From Curvibacter lanceolatus ATCC 14669 (GTDB taxonomy: Bacteria > Pseudomonadota > Gammaproteobacteria > Burkholderiales > Burkholderiaceae_C): 64,000 bases of DNA. Positions 1 to 8,989 of this stretch are shown one piece after another (position 1 is the stretch's first letter; every line of letters begins with the position of its first letter). The notes beneath the pieces were generated by a model. That model searched no databases. It was not told the DNA's origin and worked only from the letters and a program-made list of their open reading frames with translations. The stretch spans positions 620,001 to 684,000 of the forward strand of contig NZ_KB906253.1 in NCBI RefSeq assembly GCF_000381265.1, read 5' to 3'. A program made the translations under genes and the position numbers.

Positions 1-266
1 TCCACATAGCCGAAGTCGGCAAACATCTGGGCCCAGGTCTGGCTGGCGTGGCCGTGGTGGCAGTAGATCAGGATGGGGCGCTTGCGATCGGTCTGCAGCA
101 GCAGCGCGTCCTGGTTGTGCGGGCCCAGGCGCACCGAGCCGGCCCAGCCATCGCGCTGGTGGCTGCCCGGGTCGCGCGCATCCAGCACCAGGGCGTGGGG
201 GCGGCTGGCGCACCAGCGCTCCAGCTCGGCCAGCGTGAGCCGGCGGAAGAGGCGGGGGCCGCGCAT
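1..266 (-). CDS. Rhodanese-like sulfurtransferase (3' end outside window)
   Basis: The minus strand reads from an ATG at 266 to the window edge without a stop, giving at least 88 residues. The visible part contains VLDARDPGSH, typical of the rhodanese fold, and then ILIYCHHGHAS, where the Cys is the persulfide-carrying active-site residue at the start of the catalytic loop. Single-domain rhodaneses move sulfane sulfur; near nif genes a role in Fe-S or cofactor sulfur supply is plausible but inferred. The gene starts 11 nt after the stop of the 202-aa ORF and belongs to the operon divergent from nifH. The C-terminus is missing only because the window ends. Confidence 0.85.
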   Translation of the reverse strand, partial: MRGPRLFRRLTLAELERWCASRPHALVLDARDPGSHQRDGWAGSVRLGPHNQDALLLQTDRKRPILIYCHHGHASQTWAQMFADFGYV

Positions 267-277
267 GGCGCCGTCGC

Positions 278-886
278 TCAGACCGGGCGGTTTTCGTTGG
301 GGTTGCGCACCGGCCCCATCAGGCTCAGGCCTTCGGCGTAGGTGATGGTGTCAAAGGTCACGTCGTACTTGAGCGCCGCATCGGCCACGGCGTCGAGCTT
401 GCCGGCGGTGTCCTTTTTCTTGAGCTCGCTCTTTTCGAGGTACAGCAGGTCGAGCAGCTCGTTGTAGACGGTCGACTCGTCGATGGGAAGCACATAGAAC
501 AGTGCGCCGCGGTAGGGCACCTGGTACTTCTTCGACAGGTCGATGTTGTTGCAGAACAGAAAGTACTTGCCGCCTGCGCTCAGGCTGTCGCCCAGCACCT
601 CGGCCACGTCCTTCAGGTGCTCGAAGCTCAGCAGGTAGCCTGCAAAGAAGGGCAGGTGGGCCTCCCCCACCTGGGCCACGGCCATCACCTGGTCGCAGGT
701 CAGTTCGGGGGGGCGGGCCTCGTCGGCCAGCTTGGCGGCAAAGCGCAGCGCCAGCTCGCCCCGGAAGCCGACCCGCCCGGGCTTGGCCGTGGGCGCCTTG
801 AGCACGGGGTTCAGCAGTCGGCCATCGGCATCGAGCGGGCCCAGGGCCGTGTCTTCAATGGGTTTGCGCACCAGGGTTTCAGTCAT
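278..886 (-). CDS. Conserved-looking protein of unknown function in the divergent nifH-side operon
   Basis: This 202-aa ORF is soluble, with no signal peptide or membrane segment. I do not recognise the family. The N-terminus is poor in motifs; residues roughly 65-150 look like a compact mixed alpha/beta domain (YFLFCNNIDLSKKY followed by RGALFYVLPIDES), then a Lys-rich stretch (SELKKKDTAGK). The start codon overlaps the end of the haemoglobin gene by 8 nt, so translation is probably coupled, and a rhodanese gene follows 11 nt after its stop. Position opposite nifH suggests nitrogen-fixation expression. It does not show the conserved features I would expect of DraT or DraG. Confidence 0.7.
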   Translation of the reverse strand: MTETLVRKPIEDTALGPLDADGRLLNPVLKAPTAKPGRVGFRGELALRFAAKLADEARPPELTCDQVMAVAQVGEAHLPFFAGYLLSFEHLKDVAEVLGDSLSAGGKYFLFCNNIDLSKKYQVPYRGALFYVLPIDESTVYNELLDLLYLEKSELKKKDTAGKLDAVADAALKYDVTFDTITYAEGLSLMGPVRNPNENRPV

Positions 887-1391
887 GGTCAGTCCTTGGA
901 AGGGTGGAGGAAACAGAGGGGCCGGCCGCGCGGTTGCGCAGGTGGTCGGCGGTCTTGGAGAAGGCCTGCATCAGCGCTTGGCGCAGGCCAGGGGGAACCT
1001 CGGTGGCGAGCAGGGCGGCCTGCATGCAGTTCAGCCAGGCATCGCGCTCGGCGTTGCCAATGGCAAAGGGCTGGTGGCGCATGCGCAGGCGCGGGTGGCC
1101 GCGTTGTGCGCTGTAGTCACGCGGCCCACCCAGCCATTCACACAGGTAGCTCACCAGCACGGCCTTCACCGGGCCCAGGTCGGCGGGGTGCATGGCGCGA
1201 ATCACCTGCGCCTCGGGGCGCTGGTCCATCTGCGCATAGAAGGCCTCGACCAGGGCCTGCACCCGGGCCAGGCCGCCCAGCTGTTGGTAGTGCGATACCT
1301 GGGCTGACACCGGCGCGCCCACGGGCGCCGATAGGGGGGGCAACGGGGGGGCTGACTCGGCAGGGGCCGTGGGGTGGGGCAGCGTGCTCAT
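879..1391 (-). CDS. Group II truncated haemoglobin
   Basis: Encodes 170 aa. After a Pro/Ala-rich leader of about 40 residues comes a 2-on-2 globin domain beginning YQQLGGLARV. It has the group II signature WLGGPRDY in the E/F region and RMRHQPF, whose His is the proximal haem ligand. Such proteins bind O2 or NO in the cytoplasm; beside nifH a role in oxygen or NO handling for nitrogenase is likely but inferred. The ATG at 1391 has a purine-rich SD (AGAGGGG) immediately upstream. In-frame GTG codons about 25-35 residues in could be the real start if the sigma-54-like motif at 1403-1418 is used. Confidence 0.88.
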   Translation of the reverse strand: MSTLPHPTAPAESAPPLPPLSAPVGAPVSAQVSHYQQLGGLARVQALVEAFYAQMDQRPEAQVIRAMHPADLGPVKAVLVSYLCEWLGGPRDYSAQRGHPRLRMRHQPFAIGNAERDAWLNCMQAALLATEVPPGLRQALMQAFSKTADHLRNRAAGPSVSSTLPRTDHD

Positions 1392-1402
1392 GCCCCTCTT
1401 TC

Positions 1403-1418
1403 TGCAATGACCGTACCA
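1403..1418 (-). promoter_or_regulatory. Candidate sigma-54 promoter for the divergent globin operon
   Basis: On the minus strand this reads TGGTACGGTCATTGCA. It matches the -24/-12 consensus TGGCACGNNNNTTGCW with one mismatch and the exact GG-to-GC spacing. The predicted transcription start falls at about 1392, directly at the annotated ATG (1391). Either a downstream GTG start is used or the match is fortuitous. Confidence 0.5.
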
Positions 1419-1510
1419 GGCCAGGCGCGCGCGTGGGCGGCCACCAAACGCGACAAAACAGCCCTTGGGGCGCGCCCGCCTCAGCGGTGTGGGGCTGGCC
1501 GGGCCCGGTT

Positions 1511-1526
1511 TGTCGCAAACGGAACA
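1511..1526. promoter_or_regulatory. NifA-type upstream activator sequence (TGT-N10-ACA)
   Basis: TGTCGCAAACGGAACA is an exact TGT-N10-ACA site. It lies about 115 bp upstream of the nifH -24 element and about 95 bp from the divergent sigma-54-like motif. It could therefore serve both directions through DNA looping. The same TTTGTCGCAAA core recurs elsewhere in nif-region intergenic DNA. Confidence 0.7.
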
Positions 1527-1632
1527 AAGCGCTGCAGCAGGCCGGACAAAGCGCCCGCCAAGCCCGCCACAAGCCGACATGTTGGTGTCGTTTTGTCGTA
1601 AACAGCGCGCTGATCGGGCTGGAACACCGTGA

Positions 1633-2661
<1,029 letters not shown>

Positions 2662-2753
2662 AGGGCCCCCGGGTGCGGGGCGCAGGGCCCCACCTCACGA
2701 GGGCCTGCCCCCGCGCCCGACTCTCACTGACAACTATCTAACCGGAGCTCTCC

Positions 2754-4217
2754 ATGACCGCCACCGTTGAAGAACGCAAGGCCGCGAACAAGGCCCTGAT
2801 CGATGAAGTGCTGAAGGCCTACCCTGAAAAGATGGCCAAGCGGCGCGCCAAGCACCTGGGCACCTTCGAGGACGGCAAGCCCGATTGCGGGGTCAAGTCC
2901 AACATCAAATCCTTGCCCGGCGTCATGACGATCCGGGGTTGTGCCTACGCGGGCTCCAAGGGCGTGGTGTGGGGCCCCATCAAGGACATGGTCCACATCA
3001 GCCACGGCCCGGTGGGCTGCGGCCAGTACTCGTGGGCTGCCCGCCGCAACTATTACATCGGCACCACCGGCATCGACACCTTCGTGACGATGCAGTTCAC
3101 CTCGGACTTCCAGGAAAAAGACATCGTCTTCGGCGGTGACAAGAAGCTCGACAAGATCATTGACGAGATCCAGGAACTGTTTCCGCTCAACAAGGGCATC
3201 TCGATCCAGTCCGAGTGCCCGATCGGCCTGATCGGCGACGACATCGAAGCCGTCTCCAAGAAGAAGGCCAAGCAGTACGAAGGCCACACCATCGTGCCGG
3301 TGCGTTGCGAAGGCTTTCGCGGCGTGAGCCAGTCGCTGGGCCACCACCTGGCCAACGACGCGATCCGCGACTGGGTGTTCGACAAGGTCGACCCCAACAA
3401 GCGCCCCGACTTTGTCTCCACCCCCTACGACGTGGCCATCATCGGCGACTACAACATCGGTGGTGACGCCTGGGCCAGCCGCATCCTGCTTGAAGAGATG
3501 GGCCTGCGCGTGATCGCGCAATGGTCGGGCGACGGCACCATCGCCGAGCTGGAGAACACCCCCAAGGCCAAGCTCAACGTGCTGCACTGCTACCGCTCGA
3601 TGAACTACATCAGCCGCCACATGGAAGAAAAATACGGCATCCCATGGGTGGAGTACAACTTCTTCGGCCCCTCGATGATCGAGAAGAGCCTGCGCGAGAT
3701 CGCCAGCCACTTCGACGACACCATCAAGGCCAATGCCGAGAAGCTGATCGCCCGCTACCGCCCCCTGATGGACGCGGTGATCGCCAAGTACAAGCCCCGC
3801 CTGGAAGGCAAGAAGGTCATGCTGTTCGTGGGTGGCCTGCGCCCGCGCCACGTGATCGGCGCCTACGAAGACCTGGGCATGGAAGTGGTGGGCACGGGCT
3901 ACGAGTTCGGCCACAACGACGACTACCAGCGCACCACCCACTACGTGAAAGACGGCACGCTGATCTATGACGACGTGACCGGCTACGAGTTCGAGAAGTT
4001 CGTCGAACAGGTCAAGCCCGACCTGGTCGGCTCGGGCATCAAGGAAAAGTACGTGTTCCAGAAAATGGGCGTGCCCTTCCGCCAGATGCACAGCTGGGAC
4101 TACTCGGGCCCTTACCACGGCTATGACGGCTTCGCGATCTTTGCGCGCGACATGGACATGGCCATCTCCAGCCCGATCTGGGGCCTGACCCAGGCGCCCT
4201 GGAAAAAGGCCGCCTGA
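2754..4217 (+). CDS. nifD: Nitrogenase MoFe protein alpha chain
   Basis: Encodes 487 aa. NifD forms the alpha2beta2 MoFe protein with NifK and binds FeMo-co. The P-cluster ligands are C63 (RGCAYAG), C89 ([10 protein letters not shown]) and C155 ([11 protein letters not shown]). FeMo-co ligands are C279 ([10 protein letters not shown]) and H446 ([10 protein letters not shown]). The homocitrate-side residues in [11 protein letters not shown] are intact. It starts 92 nt after nifH with a GGAG Shine-Dalgarno. Nothing is missing, so Mo-nitrogenase activity is expected. Confidence 0.99.
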   Translation: MTATVEERKAANKALIDEVLKAYPEKMAKRRAKHLGTFEDGKPDCGVKSNIKSLPGVMTIRGCAYAGSKGVVWGPIKDMVHISHGPVGCGQYSWAARRNYYIGTTGIDTFVTMQFTSDFQEKDIVFGGDKKLDKIIDEIQELFPLNKGISIQSECPIGLIGDDIEAVSKKKAKQYEGHTIVPVRCEGFRGVSQSLGHHLANDAIRDWVFDKVDPNKRPDFVSTPYDVAIIGDYNIGGDAWASRILLEEMGLRVIAQWSGDGTIAELENTPKAKLNVLHCYRSMNYISRHMEEKYGIPWVEYNFFGPSMIEKSLREIASHFDDTIKANAEKLIARYRPLMDAVIAKYKPRLEGKKVMLFVGGLRPRHVIGAYEDLGMEVVGTGYEFGHNDDYQRTTHYVKDGTLIYDDVTGYEFEKFVEQVKPDLVGSGIKEKYVFQKMGVPFRQMHSWDYSGPYHGYDGFAIFARDMDMAISSPIWGLTQAPWKKAA

Positions 4218-4306
4218 TCCCATCAGCCACCGCCAGCCACCGCCAGCGCCCCGGGTGCCCCGCGCCCGGGGCCCCCTGAACCCCCTCTCGTTTACCGGAG
4301 CCCGTC

Positions 4307-5866
4307 ATGCCCCAATCCGCCGACAAGATCCTCGACCACGAATTGCTGTTCCGTGAGCCCGAGTACCAGGAAATCTTCCGAAGCAAGAAAGAGAACTTCG
4401 AGTTCAACCACTCCGACGACACCGTCAAGCAGGTCATCGAGTGGACCAAGACCGAAGACTACAAGCAAAAGAACTTTGCCCGCGACTCACTCACCGTGAA
4501 CCCGGCCAAGGCCTGCCAGCCGCTGGGCGCCGTGTACGTGGCCAACGGCTTTCACAAGACCCTGAGCTTTGTGCACGGCAGCCAGGGCTGCGTGGCCTAC
4601 TACCGGTCGCACTTCTCGCGCCACTTCAAGGAGCCCACCTCGTGCGTGAGCTCGTCGATGACCGAAGACGCCGCCGTCTTCGGGGGCCTGAACAACATGA
4701 TCGATGGCCTGGCCAACGCCTACAACCTGTACAAGCCCGAGATGATCGCGGTGTCCACCACCTGCATGGCCGAGGTGATCGGCGATGACCTGGACGCCTT
4801 CATCAAGAACAGCAAGCAAAAGGGCAGCGTGCCCGAGGCCTACGACGTGCCTTTTGCCCACACCCCGGCCTTTGTGGGCAGCCACATCACCGGCTACGAC
4901 AACGCCTTGCTGGGCATCCTCAAGCACTTCTGGGATGGCAAGGCCGGCACCACCGCACCGCTGACCCGCGTGCCCGACGAGAGCATCAACTTCATCGGCG
5001 GCTTTGACGGCTTTGTGGTCGGCAACATGAAAGAGATCCGCCGCATCTTCAGCCTGTTCGGCGTGCAGGTGAACGTGCTGTGCGACCCCTCGGGCAACTG
5101 GAACACCCCCACCGATGGTGAGTTCCGCATGTACGAAGGCGGCACCACCAAGGAAGAGGTGGAGCGCGCCCTGCATGCCAAGGCCACCATCGTGTTCCAG
5201 GAGTTCTGCAGCGAAAAGACCACCAAGTTCATCAAGGAACACGGCCAGGAAGTGGTGGTGCTGAATGCCCCCGTGGGCGTGGCCGGCACCGATGACTTCT
5301 TGCTGGCCATCTCGCGCCTCACGGGCAAGCCTGTGCCGGCCGAGCTGGAGCTGGAGCGCGGCCAACTGGTCGACGCCATGGCCGACAGCCAGGCCCACCT
5401 GCACGGCAAGCGCTACGCTTTGTACGGCGACCCCGACCAGATGCTGGGCTACACGCAGTTCCTGCTGGAGCTGGGCGCCGAGCCGGCCCATGTGGTGGCC
5501 ACCAACGGCAACGAAGAATGGGCCAAGCGGGTGCAGGCCTTGTTCGACGCCTCGCCCTATGGCGCTGGCTGCAAGGTCTACCCCAAGCGCGACCTGTGGC
5601 ACCTGCGCTCGCTGCTGTTCACCGAGCCGGTGGATTTTCTGATCGGCAACACCTACGGCAAGTACCTGGAGCGCGACACCGGTACCCCGCTGGTGCGCAT
5701 GGTGTTCCCGATCTTTGACCGCCACCACTACCACCGCTACCCCACCTGGGGCTATGACGGCGGCCTGCGCGTGCTGGTGACCCTGCTCGACGAGTTCTTC
5801 GAAACCCTGGACGCCAACACCAACGTGGCCTCCAAGACCGATTACTCGTTCGACATCATCCGCTGA
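4307..5866 (+). CDS. nifK: Nitrogenase MoFe protein beta chain
   Basis: Encodes 519 aa, the usual length. The P-cluster ligands are C70 (KACQPLG), C95 (GSQGCVAYY) and C153 ([12 protein letters not shown]), at the same numbers as in Azotobacter. The N-terminal NifK extension that wraps the alpha chain is present ([15 protein letters not shown]). SD CCGGAG precedes the ATG. Third gene of nifHDK; its stop codon forms the first unit of a short TGACGT tandem repeat. Confidence 0.99.
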   Translation: MPQSADKILDHELLFREPEYQEIFRSKKENFEFNHSDDTVKQVIEWTKTEDYKQKNFARDSLTVNPAKACQPLGAVYVANGFHKTLSFVHGSQGCVAYYRSHFSRHFKEPTSCVSSSMTEDAAVFGGLNNMIDGLANAYNLYKPEMIAVSTTCMAEVIGDDLDAFIKNSKQKGSVPEAYDVPFAHTPAFVGSHITGYDNALLGILKHFWDGKAGTTAPLTRVPDESINFIGGFDGFVVGNMKEIRRIFSLFGVQVNVLCDPSGNWNTPTDGEFRMYEGGTTKEEVERALHAKATIVFQEFCSEKTTKFIKEHGQEVVVLNAPVGVAGTDDFLLAISRLTGKPVPAELELERGQLVDAMADSQAHLHGKRYALYGDPDQMLGYTQFLLELGAEPAHVVATNGNEEWAKRVQALFDASPYGAGCKVYPKRDLWHLRSLLFTEPVDFLIGNTYGKYLERDTGTPLVRMVFPIFDRHHYHRYPTWGYDGGLRVLVTLLDEFFETLDANTNVASKTDYSFDIIR

Positions 5867-5922
5867 CGTTGACGTTGACGTTGACGGGCCCAGGTCCTCG
5901 GGCCACCCCGGGTGGGTGGCCC
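5864..5922 (+). repeat. TGACGT tandem repeat and hairpin after nifK
   Basis: Four consecutive copies of TGACGT (5864-5887, the last ending TGACGG) start at the nifK stop codon. They are followed by an inverted repeat GGGCCACC (5900-5907) / GGTGGCCC (5915-5922) with a 7-nt loop. There is no T-run, so it is more likely an mRNA-stabilising or attenuating hairpin between nifHDK and the downstream ORFs than a terminator. Confidence 0.6.
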
Positions 5923-6024
5923 GTGCCGACCGGGCCCGGCAGGATCTACCCCGATCCCACCCCGATCTCACCCTGATCCCAACCCCCTGGCCCCGTCGCC
6001 CAAGCCCACCGAGGAGGCGCCTTC

Positions 6025-6348
6025 ATGAACCCCCACGTCACCTATGTGAAGACCACCCAGGACGGGCGTCGCGTCGAGGTCATCGGCGGCCAGCTGTGCC
6101 TGGCCGGTGTGCCCGAGACCACGGTGCTGGTGCCCCTGAGCGAGCACCCCAACCGCCAGGCCATCGCCCGCGTCATGCCCGATGCGGCCTATGTGGCCGG
6201 CCGCCTGCCGCTCACCCTCAGCGAGGCCGCCACCGCACAGGGCGCCCTGACGCAGGAGCAGCGCCAGTTCGACGCCAGCCCCTCGGGCATCAACCAGCGC
6301 ATCCGGCGGGCCCTGTGGGCCAAGGCCGAGGCCGATGGCGTTGAGTGA
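6025..6348 (+). CDS. Small nif-cluster protein of unknown function
   Basis: Encodes 107 aa with a strong SD (GAGGAGG) before ATG 6025. It is soluble. The N-terminal half is beta-rich (VTYVKTTQDGRRVEVIGGQLCLAG) and the C-terminal third is helical and Arg-rich (INQRIRRALWAKAEA). I do not recognise the family; it does not resemble NifT, NifY or NafY motifs. It is the first of four tightly packed ORFs between nifK and the ferritin-like gene, which suggests expression with nifHDK. Confidence 0.75.
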   Translation: MNPHVTYVKTTQDGRRVEVIGGQLCLAGVPETTVLVPLSEHPNRQAIARVMPDAAYVAGRLPLTLSEAATAQGALTQEQRQFDASPSGINQRIRRALWAKAEADGVE

Positions 6349-6356
6349 AGCGCGCC

Positions 6357-6890
6357 ATGATCTACATCCTGGAGCGCCCCGCCGAGGTACAGGCTGAGAT
6401 ACAGGTCGAGGCAACTGCCCCAGCCCAGCCCCGGGCTGAGCCCCGCGCCTGGTTTGCCTACGACGAGGCCGACCTGGCCCGCAAGGTGGCCGCCACCGAC
6501 AGCCTGCAGCCCTGGGAGATCTACGACCAGCAAAGCGCCCGCGAATGGCTGGAGCTGCTGGCCGAGCTGCCCCCCGGCCCCGAGGCCGAGGCGCGGTTTC
6601 CGGCCCTGTGTGCGCTGGGCCAGCGCCATGGCTACGACACCCCGCTGTACCGCGCCGACCACCTGCTGGGGCGCGGCATGCTGCAGGCTGAACCCGTGAG
6701 CCTGCGCCAGGCGCTGGAGGCCGCCCTGGCCGCCCGCCCGGGCCGCACCACGGTCTACTGGAGCGACGAGCAGGCCCTGCACGCCTTCGAGGGTGGCGAC
6801 CCGGCCCTGGTGGGGCCTGCGCACTGGCACGCCCGCCGCGCCCTGTACCAGCAGTTGGTGGCACTGGAAGTGCTGGCCGACAACCAATAG
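6357..6890 (+). CDS. Nif-cluster protein of unknown function
   Basis: Encodes 177 aa from ATG 6357, preceded by a purine-rich GAGTGAAG. A GTG at 6345 overlapping the previous stop (GTGA) is the alternative start. The protein is acidic, Leu/Ala-rich, predicted mostly helical, with no membrane segment and no cysteine motif that would suggest a cofactor. Aromatic-rich segments (WFAYDEADL, LQPWEIYDQQSAREW) stand out. No family recognised. It lies 8 nt after the previous ORF and 9 nt before the next, so the set is probably co-translated. Confidence 0.72.
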   Translation: MIYILERPAEVQAEIQVEATAPAQPRAEPRAWFAYDEADLARKVAATDSLQPWEIYDQQSAREWLELLAELPPGPEAEARFPALCALGQRHGYDTPLYRADHLLGRGMLQAEPVSLRQALEAALAARPGRTTVYWSDEQALHAFEGGDPALVGPAHWHARRALYQQLVALEVLADNQ

Positions 6891-6899
6891 GGGCAGGCC

Positions 6900-7256
6900 G
6901 TGCTGGCGCTGATGCAATTGGCCATCCTGCAGTCGGGTGGTCGCACCCTGGCCCTGCTGCTGCGTGAGCTGCAGGACGAGGCCGAGCTGTTCGCCAGCCC
7001 CAACACCCTGGCCGAGTTGGAGCAGCAACTGCTGATCATGGCCCAGACCCTGTCGCACCTGCCCGAAGCCCTGCAACTGCAGCTGCCCCAGCTCGACTGG
7101 CACGGCTGGGGCACCCTGCAGGCCCTGCTGGAGCAGCCCGGCAGCCCCCGCCGCGAGGCCGTGTGGTACGCCCTCAATGCCCTGGTGCCCGCCACGCTGG
7201 ACATGCTGCACCAGCTGCGCCAGCGCCACCCCGTGTGGTTCGACATGAAGCTGTGA
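6900..7256 (+). CDS. Small helical nif-cluster protein of unknown function
   Basis: Encodes 118 aa from GTG 6900 (SD-like GGGGCAGG; ATG 6912 is the alternative). It is Leu/Gln-rich and predicted all-helical, with heptad-like stretches (LALLLRELQDEAEL, LAELEQQLLIMAQTL) consistent with a coiled-coil or helical-bundle partner protein. Not recognised. Located 9 nt after the previous ORF and 8 nt before the CCA-enzyme-like ORF. Confidence 0.7.
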   Translation: MLALMQLAILQSGGRTLALLLRELQDEAELFASPNTLAELEQQLLIMAQTLSHLPEALQLQLPQLDWHGWGTLQALLEQPGSPRREAVWYALNALVPATLDMLHQLRQRHPVWFDMKL

Positions 7257-7264
7257 GCGCCCCC

Positions 7265-8224
7265 ATGACCGGCACCGGCCAAGACCTGATCCGCCTCTCG
7301 CTGGCTGCGGCGCAGACCCAGGCCACCTGCCTGGACGCGCAAGACCTGGCCTGGATGAGCTGCCTGGTGCAGATGAACCGGCTGGAGCAGCTCAGCCCCG
7401 GGCAGCGTGGCCAAAGCCTGTGCCGCGCGCTGATGGCGCCGTACCCCCGCGGCTTTTTTGAGGCCCTGCGCGCCTGTGGCGGCCTGAAGCGCTTTCTGCC
7501 CGAGCTGGATCTGCTGTTCAGCCAAGCCCTGCCCGACAGTGGCACGGCCACGGCCGCCCCGAACGCCGGCGAGGTGCAACTGCGGGTGCTGGGCAAGCTG
7601 GCCGCCAGCGGCGCCCCGCTGGAGCAGCGCCTGGCCGGGTTGCTGCACCGCATCGGCTGGGCCCAGACCGAAGGCGGGCAGTGGGGCTACCGGCGCCTGC
7701 TGGCGCGCCCGGGCGAGGTCGCCCAAGCCGCCCTGGCTGCGCTGTGCGAGCGCATGGACCTGCCCCAGGCCCAGTTGCAACTGTGCCGGCAGCTGATGCA
7801 GCACCGCGACCCGCTGCTGCACCTGGCCGACGGCGAGCCCGAGGCCGTGTTGCAAGTGCTGCAGGCGCTGGGGCTGCCCCAGCAAGCCCATCCGCCTGGT
7901 CAACCCCGCCAGCCCGCACCCTTGACGACCCTGCTGCACCTCTGCCAGCTGGAGCACGAGGCCGCCACCGGCCGAGCTGGCGCCCGCTTTGTGCAGGCCC
8001 GCTGGTGGCAGCGCATGCAGGCCGCCGTGGCGGCCGTGCCTGCACCTGCGGCGCAGCCCGGCGAACGGCCCAACGCACTGTCCGGTGCAGGGTCCGGTGC
8101 ACGGCCCGACCCGGCCTGGCACCCAGCCTGGCACCAGGCCCAACTGGCCTGCCTGCGCCAACTGCTGCTGCACGAGCTGCCCGCGCAGGCACAGCACCCT
8201 CCACCGAGCCCGCCACGACGCTGA
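7265..8224 (+). CDS. Degenerate CCA-adding-enzyme C-terminal (HD) domain protein in the nif cluster
   Basis: Encodes 319 aa from ATG 7265. Recalled against bacterial tRNA nucleotidyltransferase (Cca), residues about 50-290 are co-linear with its C-terminal half. RGFFEALRACGGLKRFLPELDLLF parallels the Cca segment before its HD domain (split here: RGFFEALRACG, GLKRFLPELD). The Cca HD motif LCHDLGK is replaced by LLHRIGW. LERL-type and ARFVQARWW segments align with the Cca tail. The N-terminal nucleotidyltransferase catalytic domain is absent. The protein therefore cannot add CCA, and the HD phosphohydrolase site looks dead; it may be an RNA- or protein-binding adaptor. Homology is from memory of Cca and needs a profile search. 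Confidence 0.65.
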   Translation: MTGTGQDLIRLSLAAAQTQATCLDAQDLAWMSCLVQMNRLEQLSPGQRGQSLCRALMAPYPRGFFEALRACGGLKRFLPELDLLFSQALPDSGTATAAPNAGEVQLRVLGKLAASGAPLEQRLAGLLHRIGWAQTEGGQWGYRRLLARPGEVAQAALAALCERMDLPQAQLQLCRQLMQHRDPLLHLADGEPEAVLQVLQALGLPQQAHPPGQPRQPAPLTTLLHLCQLEHEAATGRAGARFVQARWWQRMQAAVAAVPAPAAQPGERPNALSGAGSGARPDPAWHPAWHQAQLACLRQLLLHELPAQAQHPPPSPPRR

Positions 8225-8347
8225 CACGCCGCCAAGGCCCACCCGCTGCATCAGTTTCACGCATCCCACCCGACGCACACGTCCCCAACCCCCAGATTCA
8301 CCTTTCCCGATTCACGCATCCCGAACCCGCAAAGGCACGCACACACC

Positions 8348-8830
8348 ATGCACACCGACATCGAACGCTTTCTGGCCCATTCCATCCAGTTGGAGAGCGA
8401 GGCCGCCCGCCGCTTCGGCGAACTGGCCGACGCCATGCAAAGCGCCGGCAACCGCCCCGTGGCCCGGCTGTTCAGGCGCCTGGCCGACTATTCGCTGCTG
8501 CACCTGCAAGACGCCCGGGCCCGCGCCGCCTACCGCCAGTTGCCCGCGCTGAAAGCGGAGGATTTCAGCTGGCCCGGCCTCGAAAGCCCCGAGGCCGCCG
8601 CCATCTGGGCCGCCGACCCCCAACTGGGCCCCGAGCAGGCGCTGCAAGTGGCCCTTCAAGCCGAAACCTCGGGCCGCGACTTCTACCAGCAGGTGCTCGA
8701 CGCCACCACCGACCCCGAAATACGTGCCCTGGCACGCGAGTTTGTCGACGAAGAAAGCGCCCACGTGCTGGAGCTGCAGCGCTGGGCGGATCTGCAACGG
8801 GCGGGGCTGCCGTTGCCGGTGGAGGGCTGA
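8348..8830 (+). CDS. Ferritin-like / rubrerythrin-type diiron protein
   Basis: Encodes 160 aa, a four-helix bundle by pattern. Carboxylate ligands are visible as E in QLESEAAR, E in QAETSGRDFY and the EExxH-type motif DEESAHVLEL near residue 138. No rubredoxin domain or signal peptide. Such proteins detoxify peroxide or O2 or handle iron; in a nif cluster oxygen protection or iron supply is likely (inference). It starts 123 nt after the CCA-like ORF and has only a weak upstream AAGG, so its translation signal is poor. Confidence 0.8.
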   Translation: MHTDIERFLAHSIQLESEAARRFGELADAMQSAGNRPVARLFRRLADYSLLHLQDARARAAYRQLPALKAEDFSWPGLESPEAAAIWAADPQLGPEQALQVALQAETSGRDFYQQVLDATTDPEIRALAREFVDEESAHVLELQRWADLQRAGLPLPVEG

Positions 8831-8887
8831 GAAAAAATAGAAGCAAGCGCTTCGTTTTGCCGTGCTGAACCGCGATCAGTTTCGGTT

Positions 8888-8910
8888 TCGAAATGATCGT
8901 TTCGATTTTT
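8888..8910 (+). terminator. Weak rho-independent-type terminator
   Basis: TCGAAA (8888-8893) and TTTCGA (8900-8905) form a 6-bp stem with a 6-nt loop, followed by TTTTT. It sits just after the ferritin-like gene and before the oppositely oriented gene ending at 8990. The stem is AT-rich, so efficiency is doubtful. Confidence 0.45.
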
Positions 8911-8989
8911 GTGCGGAACCTCCGCCGCACTTCGTTCGCTTTGCAGGCGTGGATCTGCAGGACCTCACACCGACTGACCCGACATGGCC

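Noticed and set aside
278-886. DraT (dinitrogenase reductase ADP-ribosyltransferase)
   Set aside because: Tempting because of its place beside nifH, but at 202 aa it is shorter than DraT and lacks the ADP-ribosyltransferase Arg/Glu motifs I would expect.
1580-1604. Second NifA site from TGT at 1580, 1586 or 1594
   Set aside because: None of these is followed by ACA after ten bases; the only ACA nearby is five bases away.
2724-4223. Long minus-strand open frame opposite nifD (also opposite nifK at 4487-5971 and nifE at 10647-11912)
   Set aside because: Antisense frames in high-GC coding DNA; they have His/Val/Leu-biased composition, no family resemblance, and the plus-strand nif genes are certain.
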